This document shows positions 29,150 through 37,934 of a DNA stretch of 45,835 nt, piece after piece (the first letter of the stretch is position 1; each line of letters opens with the position of its first letter). This DNA is from a virus: positions 1 through 45,835 of the IMG/VR virus record IMGVR_UViG_3300047334_000219; one strand, given 5' to 3'. A model generated the notes under the pieces. That model did not search any database, was not told where the DNA came from, and was given only the letters and a program-made list of their open reading frames with translations. A program made the translations under genes and the position numbers.

Positions 29150-29410
29150 TCAAGAAGTCGCAGCAGGAGTTGAAGCTGGAGCGATCGTCGCAATGATCTG
29201 CGACTCGATGAGAGAGATCATAGTAGGAGAAAGAAACGAACACTTCGCTTCAACAAGCGCACCGAGTGCATCGACTGCCCAGGTTACCAGCGAAGTATAT
29301 CCTGGGATTTGTTCAAAGAAAGCAAGATCCGTCTTCAAGTCCTGCGAAGCTTGAGTTACAAACTGCGCGGGAGTGATCTTCTTTTCAGCAAGCTGAGTTA
29401 CAAGAGACAT
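29150..29410 (-). CDS. Hypothetical lysis-cassette protein, 86 aa
   Basis: ATG 29410. Helical protein with a polar N-terminal half (AEKKITPAQFVTQASQDLKT) and a more hydrophobic centre (YTSLVTWAVDALGALVEA), ending in an Ala/Pro/Thr tail. No clear transmembrane helix long enough to be certain. It lies between a holin candidate and the spanin genes, suggesting a lysis regulator or a membrane-associated protein. Confidence 0.6.
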   Translation of the reverse strand: MSLVTQLAEKKITPAQFVTQASQDLKTDLAFFEQIPGYTSLVTWAVDALGALVEAKCSFLSPTMISLIESQIIATIAPASTPAATS

Positions 29411-29413
29411 GTT

Positions 29414-29635
29414 TTAACCCTTAGCTGTTGTGGTGACTATTCCTTGTTTTCCTTCATCGGTAGTCACCGGAACCGAAGAAGAAACTCTACTTCCATTGCT
29501 CATCCAGCCGAGAATACCTACAGCGACAGCTTCTGGAAGATTAGCTTGTCTTGTCACAAAAAGAACTGCAATAGCAATAGCTGTGACGCAGATGAGTGCC
29601 AATGCATTGGCACTATTACCCCCGAAAAAATTCAT
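29414..29635 (-). CDS. Holin candidate, 73 aa
   Basis: ATG 29635 overlaps the endolysin end. One strong transmembrane helix (NALALICVTAIAIAVLFVT), followed by a shorter hydrophobic segment (AVAVGILGWM) that could be a second helix. The C-terminus is polar and contains Lys. The size and its neighbours (endolysin, spanins) fit a holin or pinholin. No signature family motif, so the call is contextual. Confidence 0.6.
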   Translation of the reverse strand: MNFFGGNSANALALICVTAIAIAVLFVTRQANLPEAVAVGILGWMSNGSRVSSSVPVTTDEGKQGIVTTTAKG

Positions 29636-30107
29636 GGTGTCCGATCCTCGCTACAAATTTAGACTGATTTGCCCAAGCGGGCGGTTCGGAAACTTCAGGA
29701 TTATAATATAAAACCGTATCGTTTGTCAACAGGTTATAAGAACTTCCACTATAAGTTCTGGAAGTAACAGCATTCCAAGAAGATAGGCAATCGTTCCATT
29801 GATCTGAATCCAAGGCTTGAGTGTATAGTTTCTGCGCCTCTTCCAAAGCTTCTTCAAAATTAAATACATTCTGTTCATATTTTCCATTTTCCATTGCAAA
29901 CCAAAAACCAGAGAACTGAAACTTTCGCAGTACTGTTCCTTGAACTGTTCCATCAGAAGAATATTTTAAAGTCATCCTGTTAAGTATTACTCGAGCAACT
30001 CCAGCTTTCCCGTCAATAGGTTCTCCTCTTGCTTCGTCCCAAATACAAGTTGCGGCTAGTTCTTCATCAGTCATAATGGTCATGGCTTGGCGCTCTTTAT
30101 CGGTCAC
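29616..30107 (-). CDS. Endolysin, SleB/Hydrolase_2-like
   Basis: 163 aa from GTG 30107 with GGAGG upstream; ATG at MTIMTDEEL is another possibility. The pattern AATCIWDEARGEPIDGKAGV with the catalytic Glu, VARVILNRM, and later KFQFSGFW matches cell-wall hydrolases of the SleB (PF07486) family, which cleave peptidoglycan glycan strands. The C-terminus (HHEFFRG) resembles the family's terminal His-Phe ending. It overlaps the tail fibre end and the holin candidate start, forming the lysis cassette. Confidence 0.85.
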   Translation of the reverse strand: MTDKERQAMTIMTDEELAATCIWDEARGEPIDGKAGVARVILNRMTLKYSSDGTVQGTVLRKFQFSGFWFAMENGKYEQNVFNFEEALEEAQKLYTQALDSDQWNDCLSSWNAVTSRTYSGSSYNLLTNDTVLYYNPEVSEPPAWANQSKFVARIGHHEFFRG

Positions 30108-33100
30108 GTTTGCCTCCGGAATGGAGCCTTCGCTTTTGTAGGGAGGCGATCAGCCGGGCGTCCCGTGCCTCGCGCTGTTTGAGATCAGCGATTTCGGCTT
30201 GCTGCTTTTTGACGATGTCATGAAGCTCCTGGATCGCCCGGGTGAGCTTCCAGATGTCTGGCTGATCGACGGACAACATGGTTCCGGCCGCGTTCTCTTT
30301 GTCGGCGGGAATCAAGTCGTCTTCGACCTCGTGAACCATCTCAGGATGAATCTTCTGAAGCTTTTGTGCGATCGGCCCCACCGTGATTTCGCCCGTCGCG
30401 TCGATCTTATAGCGGTCAATGGGCAAGCTGTTGATGTAGGCCAGCTCGTCGCCATCCAATCCGTAATCAGTTTTGAGCCGCGCATCCGAAGAGCACGACC
30501 AATTGAACCCCGACGTCGAAGGCGTGCCGTTGCAGACCGCGGCGGAATTGGTCGCCGACAGGATCGCTCCCGAAAGCGTGCTGTCACCTGCGGTGAAAGC
30601 GCTGTCCCACATCGTGCCGGAGTAGCTTGCTACCAAGCCCGTAGAGGTTTGCGGCGTGTAAAAGTGCGTGTGGGAGTTACCGACCCGGTACACCGTCGTG
30701 TCTTGGGTGTAGTCCGCTATCCCGGCGTCGCTTATGCTGGACGCGCCTCCGGGATTGTTACCCATCATAATGCCCGCATGATATATGGTGCCTGCGCTGG
30801 AGTTGACGAGGTACAAGGCAGCCAGGTTAGGGTATACCCCCGCGCTCGAATTGCCGACGCCGTCGATGAGGAAGCCGCTAACTTGCGTTGCGCAGCCAGT
30901 GTTGGGGGCCCAAGGGACGCCAGGATCGCAACTAGCGTTTCCGGCCACCATTTCCATAACTTGGCCGTTCTTCGCGCCCGGCTGGAACATCGTGGCCAGC
31001 GACATGCCCCAACAAGTCGGTGCGCCCGACAAGCAATTGTTGGCGACGTACAGCGATCCGCCCTCGGCCCCAGACGTGCTGTTGGCGTTGGTAGTCGTGC
31101 TTATCATCGAGCCCCATTGGGACTTATTCCCCCCGGCTACGGTCGACGATATCTGGCAAGAGGCCGCTGTCGGACTGTTGCTGTCAAAGTTGACGGGGCA
31201 GCTCAAAGTGTTTGTTGATCCTGTCTCGTAAATGGGCTCCGGAAAGGTGTCCTTGGTCGAGCCCAAATACGCAATTTGGGTTGGCGTCCCCGTGCCGCTA
31301 GGCTGTTGATAAAAAGCAAACCCAGAAGGGTCGCCCAGATTAGTCTCGTTGAGAAAATCCACCTCAGCCTGGCCGCCGGTTGCGTTCCAGGCAACGCCCA
31401 ATCCCCCTGCGGAAGTGCCCGCCGGAAAAGTGGAAGAGTTGCTTGAACCCAAATACTGCCAGCCGCTTCCGTAGAAGCTCTCCAACGTGCCGTTAACTGG
31501 GCCGATGAAATTAGCGCCTGCAAGCGCGGCATATCCGGTAGTAACGTTGCAAGAAGACTGCAGGCTGAAGACGGTGCCAGAAAGTTGAAGGCAACTTCCG
31601 GCCGAGTACGTAGCGCTGGAATTGGCTAATGGCGTTCCGTTTACCAGCGGCGTATAATTAAAGTTAGCCTGGCCGTTGAATATATAACCTCCGTTGCAGT
31701 TGAAAGTTAAAGAGCCTAAAAGGCCAGAAGTTGATCCGCCAGAAGGCGAAATAACGCAATCATTAACGCCGTTTCCAGAGGTGTAAAAAACAATAAAAGG
31801 ACTATTTACAGCGTTTTTATTTCCCAAATAAAGGGAAGCGCCAGATGCCTTTAACTGTATTGATCCATTTCCACCGATGATGTAATTATAATTAGGCGCA
31901 CCCGTTCCGGTACCAACTGGACCATTAATATTATTGGTCGATGAATTCGTAAAATACACCGTGTTATTAATTGATCCGCCGCTGACCGGCAAATAGTTGG
32001 CCGTTAAGCCACTGTAACTGGCTAAGCCGCCTCCCGAGTCCACGGAGTTTCCCAGAGCGGCCAAGACGCCCGAGCCCGTGGATGTGCCGGCTAATGCACC
32101 CCCACTATTGATTTGAATTTGGCCGTTAAGACCTGCGGCTCCGCTTCCACCGCAGCTTCCCCCTACCAAGCACGGCGTACCGCCGATCGCTGTGTCTACT
32201 TGAGAAGCCGTCAGCCCCGTAGCTGCTGAAATGTTTATGGTGGGCGTGCCGATTGCGCCCCCATAAGTCACCAAACCTCCAGCGGTGTTTACGGGGTTCG
32301 CCGCCGCTGTGAGCACGCCAGTTCCTGTGCCCATGAGGCCTGACAAGGGTGCTGCGCTGGCCGTTGTGGCCGTGGCCGCATTGCCTGTGACGTTGATGCC
32401 CCACGTACCGCTTGCGCCTGAGCCTGTGGGCGTCGGCGGCGTGTAGCCAAGAGCAGTTATTACTTCCGAAGACTGAAGTCCCGTTGCGTTAGTTAAATTA
32501 ATGGCCGAAGGTGTTCCCAGGTTAGGTGTAATTAAATTGGGACTGTTTAACGTGGCCCCAGAAGCTAGAACTGCATTTCCAGTTCCAGTTGTTCCAATCT
32601 CTCCCAGAAGCCCTCCAGCATTGACTTCAATATTTCCAGAAGTTCCTCCCTGAATACTTGTAGACCCTACAGAAATAGAACTTGCAGAAGCGGTTGAACC
32701 TTCGTATTGAAGTTGCTGAATTTGAAGTTCCAGCCAATCCGCAATTTGCTCTATCGTGTGCGGATAGAAGGATTGATTTAAAACCGCAGTTGGCTGTGTG
32801 TAAGGAACAGCTCGAGTTATAGTGATAGTGTTTCCGCTAGCCAAAGGCACACCAAGAGGTGCGTATGTTACAATTCCTCCCGTTGCGTTTCCAACACCAG
32901 AAATTGTGTAGGCTGTAGAAGATAGATTAGTAACTATGCCAGTTGCGGTATTTGTAACTTGAACAACTACTGCGGGAGTAGTTGTTCCTGCTTGATATGG
33001 AATCAAGAAATTATAAGAAAACGAAGTTGTAACTCCATTTCCTTGAAGGGTAGTTGTATACGCACTCGTGGCTACAGTTGCTTTCGCAGGTGCACAATAC

Positions 33101-33165
33101 CCCAAAACCAAATACACCAAAGCCAAAGCTGGACAGAGTAAAAAAGCTTTAAAAGATTTCTTCAT
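30097..33165 (-). CDS. Tail fibre with T7-like N-terminus and S74 intramolecular chaperone
   Basis: 1022 aa from ATG 33165, overlapping the previous stop (ATGA). After a hydrophobic start (MKKSFKAFLLCPALALVYLV; SPase-like site near AKA), residues about 35-160 resemble the T7 tail fibre N-terminal domain (LQGNGVTTSFSYNFLIPYQ, FYPHTIEQIADWLELQIQQL). A long Gly/Ser/Thr/Asn-rich shaft follows. The C-terminal 131 residues are an S74 peptidase-type chaperone; self-cleavage is expected at SSDARLK (Ser-Asp, near 893), and a coiled coil (IQELHDIVKKQQAEIADLKQ) ends it. The receptor-binding tip lies before the cut. The N-terminal signal-like helix is unusual for a fibre. Confidence 0.88.
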   Translation of the reverse strand: MKKSFKAFLLCPALALVYLVLGYCAPAKATVATSAYTTTLQGNGVTTSFSYNFLIPYQAGTTTPAVVVQVTNTATGIVTNLSSTAYTISGVGNATGGIVTYAPLGVPLASGNTITITRAVPYTQPTAVLNQSFYPHTIEQIADWLELQIQQLQYEGSTASASSISVGSTSIQGGTSGNIEVNAGGLLGEIGTTGTGNAVLASGATLNSPNLITPNLGTPSAINLTNATGLQSSEVITALGYTPPTPTGSGASGTWGINVTGNAATATTASAAPLSGLMGTGTGVLTAAANPVNTAGGLVTYGGAIGTPTINISAATGLTASQVDTAIGGTPCLVGGSCGGSGAAGLNGQIQINSGGALAGTSTGSGVLAALGNSVDSGGGLASYSGLTANYLPVSGGSINNTVYFTNSSTNNINGPVGTGTGAPNYNYIIGGNGSIQLKASGASLYLGNKNAVNSPFIVFYTSGNGVNDCVISPSGGSTSGLLGSLTFNCNGGYIFNGQANFNYTPLVNGTPLANSSATYSAGSCLQLSGTVFSLQSSCNVTTGYAALAGANFIGPVNGTLESFYGSGWQYLGSSNSSTFPAGTSAGGLGVAWNATGGQAEVDFLNETNLGDPSGFAFYQQPSGTGTPTQIAYLGSTKDTFPEPIYETGSTNTLSCPVNFDSNSPTAASCQISSTVAGGNKSQWGSMISTTTNANSTSGAEGGSLYVANNCLSGAPTCWGMSLATMFQPGAKNGQVMEMVAGNASCDPGVPWAPNTGCATQVSGFLIDGVGNSSAGVYPNLAALYLVNSSAGTIYHAGIMMGNNPGGASSISDAGIADYTQDTTVYRVGNSHTHFYTPQTSTGLVASYSGTMWDSAFTAGDSTLSGAILSATNSAAVCNGTPSTSGFNWSCSSDARLKTDYGLDGDELAYINSLPIDRYKIDATGEITVGPIAQKLQKIHPEMVHEVEDDLIPADKENAAGTMLSVDQPDIWKLTRAIQELHDIVKKQQAEIADLKQREARDARLIASLQKRRLHSGGKRDR

Positions 33166-36100
33166 TTCGAGTTCTCCATTTTAGCTTTTATCCTGTCTTG
33201 CCGACGAACAAGCATATCTTCCGCTTTAGCTTCAAGCGTTTCCTGATCCTTCTGCGGACCTCCTACAATTCCTGTTACAAAGCCCCAAGGCGAAGCTGGG
33301 CGTTCCCGACCTGTTGCAAAATCAGAAATATACTGTCCTGCTTTTCCTACCGTGTGTCCTGGAAATTTTCCAGCAGAAAACCAACCAACAGTATCTAGTG
33401 CGTGTTCAATAAATCTCGGCGGAACCTGTCCGTCGTGATCATGCCAATACGCAGTATCTTTGGCCGTTTGATAAACTGACTTACCTGCTTGCACAATTCC
33501 GGTTCCCGAGTCGTCTTCACCGAGCGCCGCGGCGACGAACTGGTGTAGAAGAGGAATACCAGAAAATGGCTGATAAATCAAGGCTTTTGCCAAACCAGCA
33601 ACCCAGGTCTCTGCTTTTTTCCTTTGGCCTTTAGTCACTTCTTCAATTATAGCTGTAATGAGAATGTAAGCAAAAGTATTTCCTGCCGCATAGGCAAAGT
33701 CTCTTCTTGCTCCAGCATAATCTCCTTCGCCGGCTTTCTTCGCGCCGGAGCCTATAGCTTGAGGAATTTCCCGTGTCCGATTATACATGTGGTTAAATAA
33801 AGTTAGAAACCGATTAGTCATTGCCCAAAGCTGCCCCGGCACATCGTTACTGGCCCGGAGTGCCGTTGGCTGATCTATCTTTCCGCCTGATCCGTGGGCT
33901 TGCCGGACTGCCTGGTCGGCAAGTCGAAACGCCCGTTCAGGATCAGGATTTTGTGCCAGGGCCCGTGCTTCCGCTGCAAGCCAAGTTGGAATTGCAGAGA
34001 ACTGATCCGACCAGCCAACAAGGTGGAAAGCATACTTTCCAACCAGGCTCATTACTCCCTGTTTCTCAAGAAGGTTCAGGTATGCTGTGCGGGCCTGTTC
34101 ATTTGCGTTGAGAAGGCGATGACGAATTTCTGGTGAGTTCTTACTTACATAGTCTATAAGCTTTAAATCTTTTGCCAATCGCTGATACTGAGAAAGAAGT
34201 GGAACCAATCCAACCTCATTCACACTTGCAGCAAATGCGCCGCTAGCGTGCTTCATCAGTGTTTTTACCGAGTACCCGATGAAGTTTGTCATAGTTGAAT
34301 TGTTTATATTATTCAACATGTTGGAGACAAAGTCGTTTTTGTTCAGACTCGTTCCTTCTGCCCCGGCAATGGCTCTTAGCCAACAGTCTATTTGAGGCAA
34401 GTATTCCGGGCCATACCTGAAAGCTATAGCTTTTCTAACCGCACTGTCAGTTAAAATTTTATTAGCGTTTATCAGCACATCTCGGTAAGCTAGATCATGA
34501 ATGACTTGATTAAGGCGGTAATGCACCCCATCTAAGTTCATCCGAACCGGAGAAGCAAATCCAGTTCTTTCCTTGGCGTAGCTGTTACTCGGCGTGGCCC
34601 GGATATAGTCCTTCTGTCCCAGAAACTCCATTGGGTCCATTTGATCCCGGACACTTTTCGGAAGCGACTCGTAGTCGTAAAGTACGGGGAAGTATCCTCC
34701 GGAGAATTTACCAAAGGAAGTTTTAACTTCCCGCGGAACAACAAAGCTCGGAGCAACTCCAGTTCTTGCCCTGTACTGCTGTTCAATTTCCGGCTGAAGT
34801 TTACCAAAGGCATCCCAAATTCCTTGGGCAAACTTCCACCCTTGCTCTGTCATCCGCGTCATAATCATTTTTTCAGTAGCAACCGGATCGAAATTAAACC
34901 CACGGTTAAACTTGTCCCAAGCTGCAGCGTCGCCGTAGTGCAGCGCGGCGATTAGAATATCCTTGTTTGTTCCGAACAACCTGTTTCCGTCACTGTCGAG
35001 GAATGCAGGTTCTTCAACCCGAACCTTCAACCAACTGTCAAAACCTTTTCCAAGTTCTTTATTCAAGTCGTGGAAGTGTTGCGCCAGTTCAACTCGTCTG
35101 TCATCTGACCAACCCTTCCGGGATTGGATATCCATGACGATGGAATTAGCAACACTGTCTGGATCTCTTCCGCCGAGGTCGAGAAACAATTGTTCCGCGC
35201 GGACTAACCAAGCGTCGGCGAATCTTCGGGAACTTTCAACTTTATTTAGCCAAGTTGGATTTTGAATTTCCTGCCGATCTATATACTTTTCCCTAAGCTC
35301 TAGCCGATGAACGAAATCGAAAATAGCCTTCTGCAGTTCTATTTCTTCTTCACCCTTTTTAAATAAACCTTCAAGTCTTCCCTGAGTCGCAAGAGAAGAA
35401 ATCATTTGTTGAAGACCAGTGAATTCTGAAACAAGCAGTTTCGAAGGTCCATCTGCAGGAAGAACCCGCGCATTTATCAAATCTGCGCCTTCAGTAATCT
35501 TACTGTTGATAAAGTCCGTTAGAGACTTTCCACCGAGACCTTTTTCTAGATCGACTCGGTTTCGATTTATTGGATAGCCTATTTGATTTAACGTGGCGTG
35601 AATGTGGTTTAGATATTCTTGGGACAGACCCTCGATAGTTGAATTTCTTGCAAAACGCGCCCACTGTTTTTCCGTTTTACTAAAAAGCTTATTCAAGTCG
35701 TGAGACATTTGAAGCATGTGACTGTTTATTAGCTGTTGCGTCTTAGCCTTAAACGCTTCGGGAACTTTACCTTTCAGCAAAGCTACTTCCGCATTCCGAC
35801 CTGTCCGCATAGCAGTACGTTCAAAGTCTTTAATCCGCAGCGCCGAGCGAACTTCCATTCCATCGAAAAGCTGCTGCGCGCGGTTCGTAATGTCTGCTTC
35901 TTCAAACGGCCGACCGATTTGTTTTGAAAGAGCTTTTAGTTCCTGGGCAAGAAAATCTGTAAGCTTCGGTGTGTTGAGCGCTTCACTCGCGGCTTGTTTA
36001 ATTTCCTCTGGAGTAATTCGATAACCGAGTTCATCCCGAACTCGGTTCGCAGTCTCTTCCTCGACAAGAGATTTGAAATGTCCCCGAGCATCATTCCCAG

Positions 36101-37934
36101 AAAAGGTTTGAGCCAGTTGTAATTCTTTTAACTGCCGAAGCATGTCCTCGCCGGAAGAGAAACCAAACTCATCCGCGATCGTATCTAGATCCGCTCCGTG
36201 GAAAGTTCCCCGAGCGTCCGCAATTTCACTTTTAGCGGTAAACCACTTCGCTGGAAGTTCCTTGACTACGTTTTCGCCAAAGGCGTCAACAGCGTCCTGC
36301 CTACCAAGGCGGACTTTTGAAGTTGGTTCTTCAAGCGGGGTTTTTGCGTAAGTAAGTGTGTGACGAGCAAGAAGGTCTGGACGCTGGGAAAGTTCCCGTT
36401 CAACTGTGGGTCGCAGCTGCGCCGCACGTTCTTTAAACGCAGGGGATAGTTCTCTTTTAACCGCTGCTTCGCCTCGAGCTTGAAGCCGATAAGTCGCGTC
36501 TTGTATCGCGGCTTCAAGCTTTGCGGAATAGCGAGAGAACTGATCTGTAGTCATTCCGGCAGATTCAGGATCTTTGAACAAAGCGGAAAGGTACTGTGCA
36601 CGAACTTGCTGCTCTATTTGTTGGCGAGGAATATCTGGAACAGTTTCTGCTGGCTGTTCCGAAGCAACAGCTTCGGCTTCTTCTTGAGGTTTAACCGAAA
36701 GTTCCCCTGCTTCATCTTTAGAAAACCCATCTTCTCGAAACCGTGTCGCCGCTCGAACCTCGTCCGCCCACGGCTGTCCAGCCGACTCCGAAAGATACTT
36801 TCCAAGAGGTATTTCTACATCGCCGCCGCGTTCCGCAGCAGACTGTATCTGTGGAGTAAGGTCAAGAAACGGACTTTCGCCTTTTGCTTGAAGGTTTGCA
36901 AGAACTTCACCGTTAACATGTACAGTGGAATCCGGTGCTTGCTGGTTTATAAACTCTTCAGTAAGTGAAGGAAGGCGAGCCTGCGTCTTTGACTGAGCAA
37001 TTGTATCTTGCGTATCAGCAATATGTGAATCATCCGCTTCGGCAAGAATGCTGCGGATACTATCTGTTTGCGGATCAGTGCCAGGTTCTGGAATAACTTC
37101 CGAAGGCGTAGATGTTTCCCTCGGACCTTCAAGACGGGCTGTCGGTTCCGGCGGAACTGTCTTCGCGTTGCGAAACGCTTCGGCGAAATCGCCTTCAAAC
37201 ATTGCTGCGCTTTTTGCAGCAACACTGTCTTTATTTCCGATAACAGTAAGAATCTGGTTAGCTAGATTCTGCCCTTCGGCGTAGCGCTGTTCTGGCGTAA
37301 GTTCTTCATACTTACCGCCTGGGTTGAAAATCGTAGGATCGTTAAACATCTTTAATGGAAGATCGGCGTAAGCCCTTGCCGCAGCGTTTACCGCAGGAGC
37401 AACCGCAGTGCTGAACGCCCCGGAAGGAATATCGTAGAGGGCTTTAGCTAGTGACCCAGCTTCGGTTACTCCTCCAACTGTAAGTTCCTTTGCAAAGTCG
37501 CCAATGTTCCTAACTGGTTTCGTTTTAGACGCATTGTAGTCCTGCGTGAACTGATCAACCGCAGCTTTCGCGGCCGATCCCCAATCTTCAACAGGTTTGA
37601 AATATCCGTCAATCTGCTGTCCGAGCTTTGCAAGACTTGGAAAGTCGTCTTTCGTTGCCGCGACTCTTGCGGGATCGCCAGCAGCCCACTGAGCTACTGC
37701 CGGGCTAGAAGATGTGATGGCTTGATTGCGTTGTAATTGAGATGCCTGTGTTACTGCTGTCGGATCAGCCATAGACGCTGCGGCAGGTACGCCCGTCACC
37801 GGTTCCGCAGCGATTGCCCGAGCGGCTTGATCTGGATCTATGCTTTGCGTTCCGACGGAGTTTCGTGAGGCAGTAATTTGCTGACGATTGATATCATCTT
37901 CGATGATATTAGCATAAGGGTTATCGTCCGCCAT
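33162..37934 (-). CDS. Large internal virion protein (T7 gp16-like), 1590 aa
   Basis: ATG 37934 overlaps the preceding gene by 14 bases. It is a long, mostly helical protein of the size and position of T7 gp16, which is ejected into the host to form the DNA-translocation channel. The N-terminal 400 residues are disordered with Thr/Ala/Pro-rich stretches; the rest is dense with charged helices, and a hydrophobic region occurs near the C-terminus (GNTFAYILITAIIEEVT). The T7 gp16 transglycosylase motif at the N-terminus is not seen here; the lysozyme-like domain is in the neighbour 37921. No enzymatic motif recognised. Confidence 0.75.
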   Translation of the reverse strand: MADDNPYANIIEDDINRQQITASRNSVGTQSIDPDQAARAIAAEPVTGVPAAASMADPTAVTQASQLQRNQAITSSSPAVAQWAAGDPARVAATKDDFPSLAKLGQQIDGYFKPVEDWGSAAKAAVDQFTQDYNASKTKPVRNIGDFAKELTVGGVTEAGSLAKALYDIPSGAFSTAVAPAVNAAARAYADLPLKMFNDPTIFNPGGKYEELTPEQRYAEGQNLANQILTVIGNKDSVAAKSAAMFEGDFAEAFRNAKTVPPEPTARLEGPRETSTPSEVIPEPGTDPQTDSIRSILAEADDSHIADTQDTIAQSKTQARLPSLTEEFINQQAPDSTVHVNGEVLANLQAKGESPFLDLTPQIQSAAERGGDVEIPLGKYLSESAGQPWADEVRAATRFREDGFSKDEAGELSVKPQEEAEAVASEQPAETVPDIPRQQIEQQVRAQYLSALFKDPESAGMTTDQFSRYSAKLEAAIQDATYRLQARGEAAVKRELSPAFKERAAQLRPTVERELSQRPDLLARHTLTYAKTPLEEPTSKVRLGRQDAVDAFGENVVKELPAKWFTAKSEIADARGTFHGADLDTIADEFGFSSGEDMLRQLKELQLAQTFSGNDARGHFKSLVEEETANRVRDELGYRITPEEIKQAASEALNTPKLTDFLAQELKALSKQIGRPFEEADITNRAQQLFDGMEVRSALRIKDFERTAMRTGRNAEVALLKGKVPEAFKAKTQQLINSHMLQMSHDLNKLFSKTEKQWARFARNSTIEGLSQEYLNHIHATLNQIGYPINRNRVDLEKGLGGKSLTDFINSKITEGADLINARVLPADGPSKLLVSEFTGLQQMISSLATQGRLEGLFKKGEEEIELQKAIFDFVHRLELREKYIDRQEIQNPTWLNKVESSRRFADAWLVRAEQLFLDLGGRDPDSVANSIVMDIQSRKGWSDDRRVELAQHFHDLNKELGKGFDSWLKVRVEEPAFLDSDGNRLFGTNKDILIAALHYGDAAAWDKFNRGFNFDPVATEKMIMTRMTEQGWKFAQGIWDAFGKLQPEIEQQYRARTGVAPSFVVPREVKTSFGKFSGGYFPVLYDYESLPKSVRDQMDPMEFLGQKDYIRATPSNSYAKERTGFASPVRMNLDGVHYRLNQVIHDLAYRDVLINANKILTDSAVRKAIAFRYGPEYLPQIDCWLRAIAGAEGTSLNKNDFVSNMLNNINNSTMTNFIGYSVKTLMKHASGAFAASVNEVGLVPLLSQYQRLAKDLKLIDYVSKNSPEIRHRLLNANEQARTAYLNLLEKQGVMSLVGKYAFHLVGWSDQFSAIPTWLAAEARALAQNPDPERAFRLADQAVRQAHGSGGKIDQPTALRASNDVPGQLWAMTNRFLTLFNHMYNRTREIPQAIGSGAKKAGEGDYAGARRDFAYAAGNTFAYILITAIIEEVTKGQRKKAETWVAGLAKALIYQPFSGIPLLHQFVAAALGEDDSGTGIVQAGKSVYQTAKDTAYWHDHDGQVPPRFIEHALDTVGWFSAGKFPGHTVGKAGQYISDFATGRERPASPWGFVTGIVGGPQKDQETLEAKAEDMLVRRQDRIKAKMENSK

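Noticed and set aside
30199-31218. 339-codon plus-strand ORF antisense to the tail fibre
   Set aside because: Arg/Val-rich composition from the GC-rich shaft repeats; the S74 domain is unambiguous on the minus strand.
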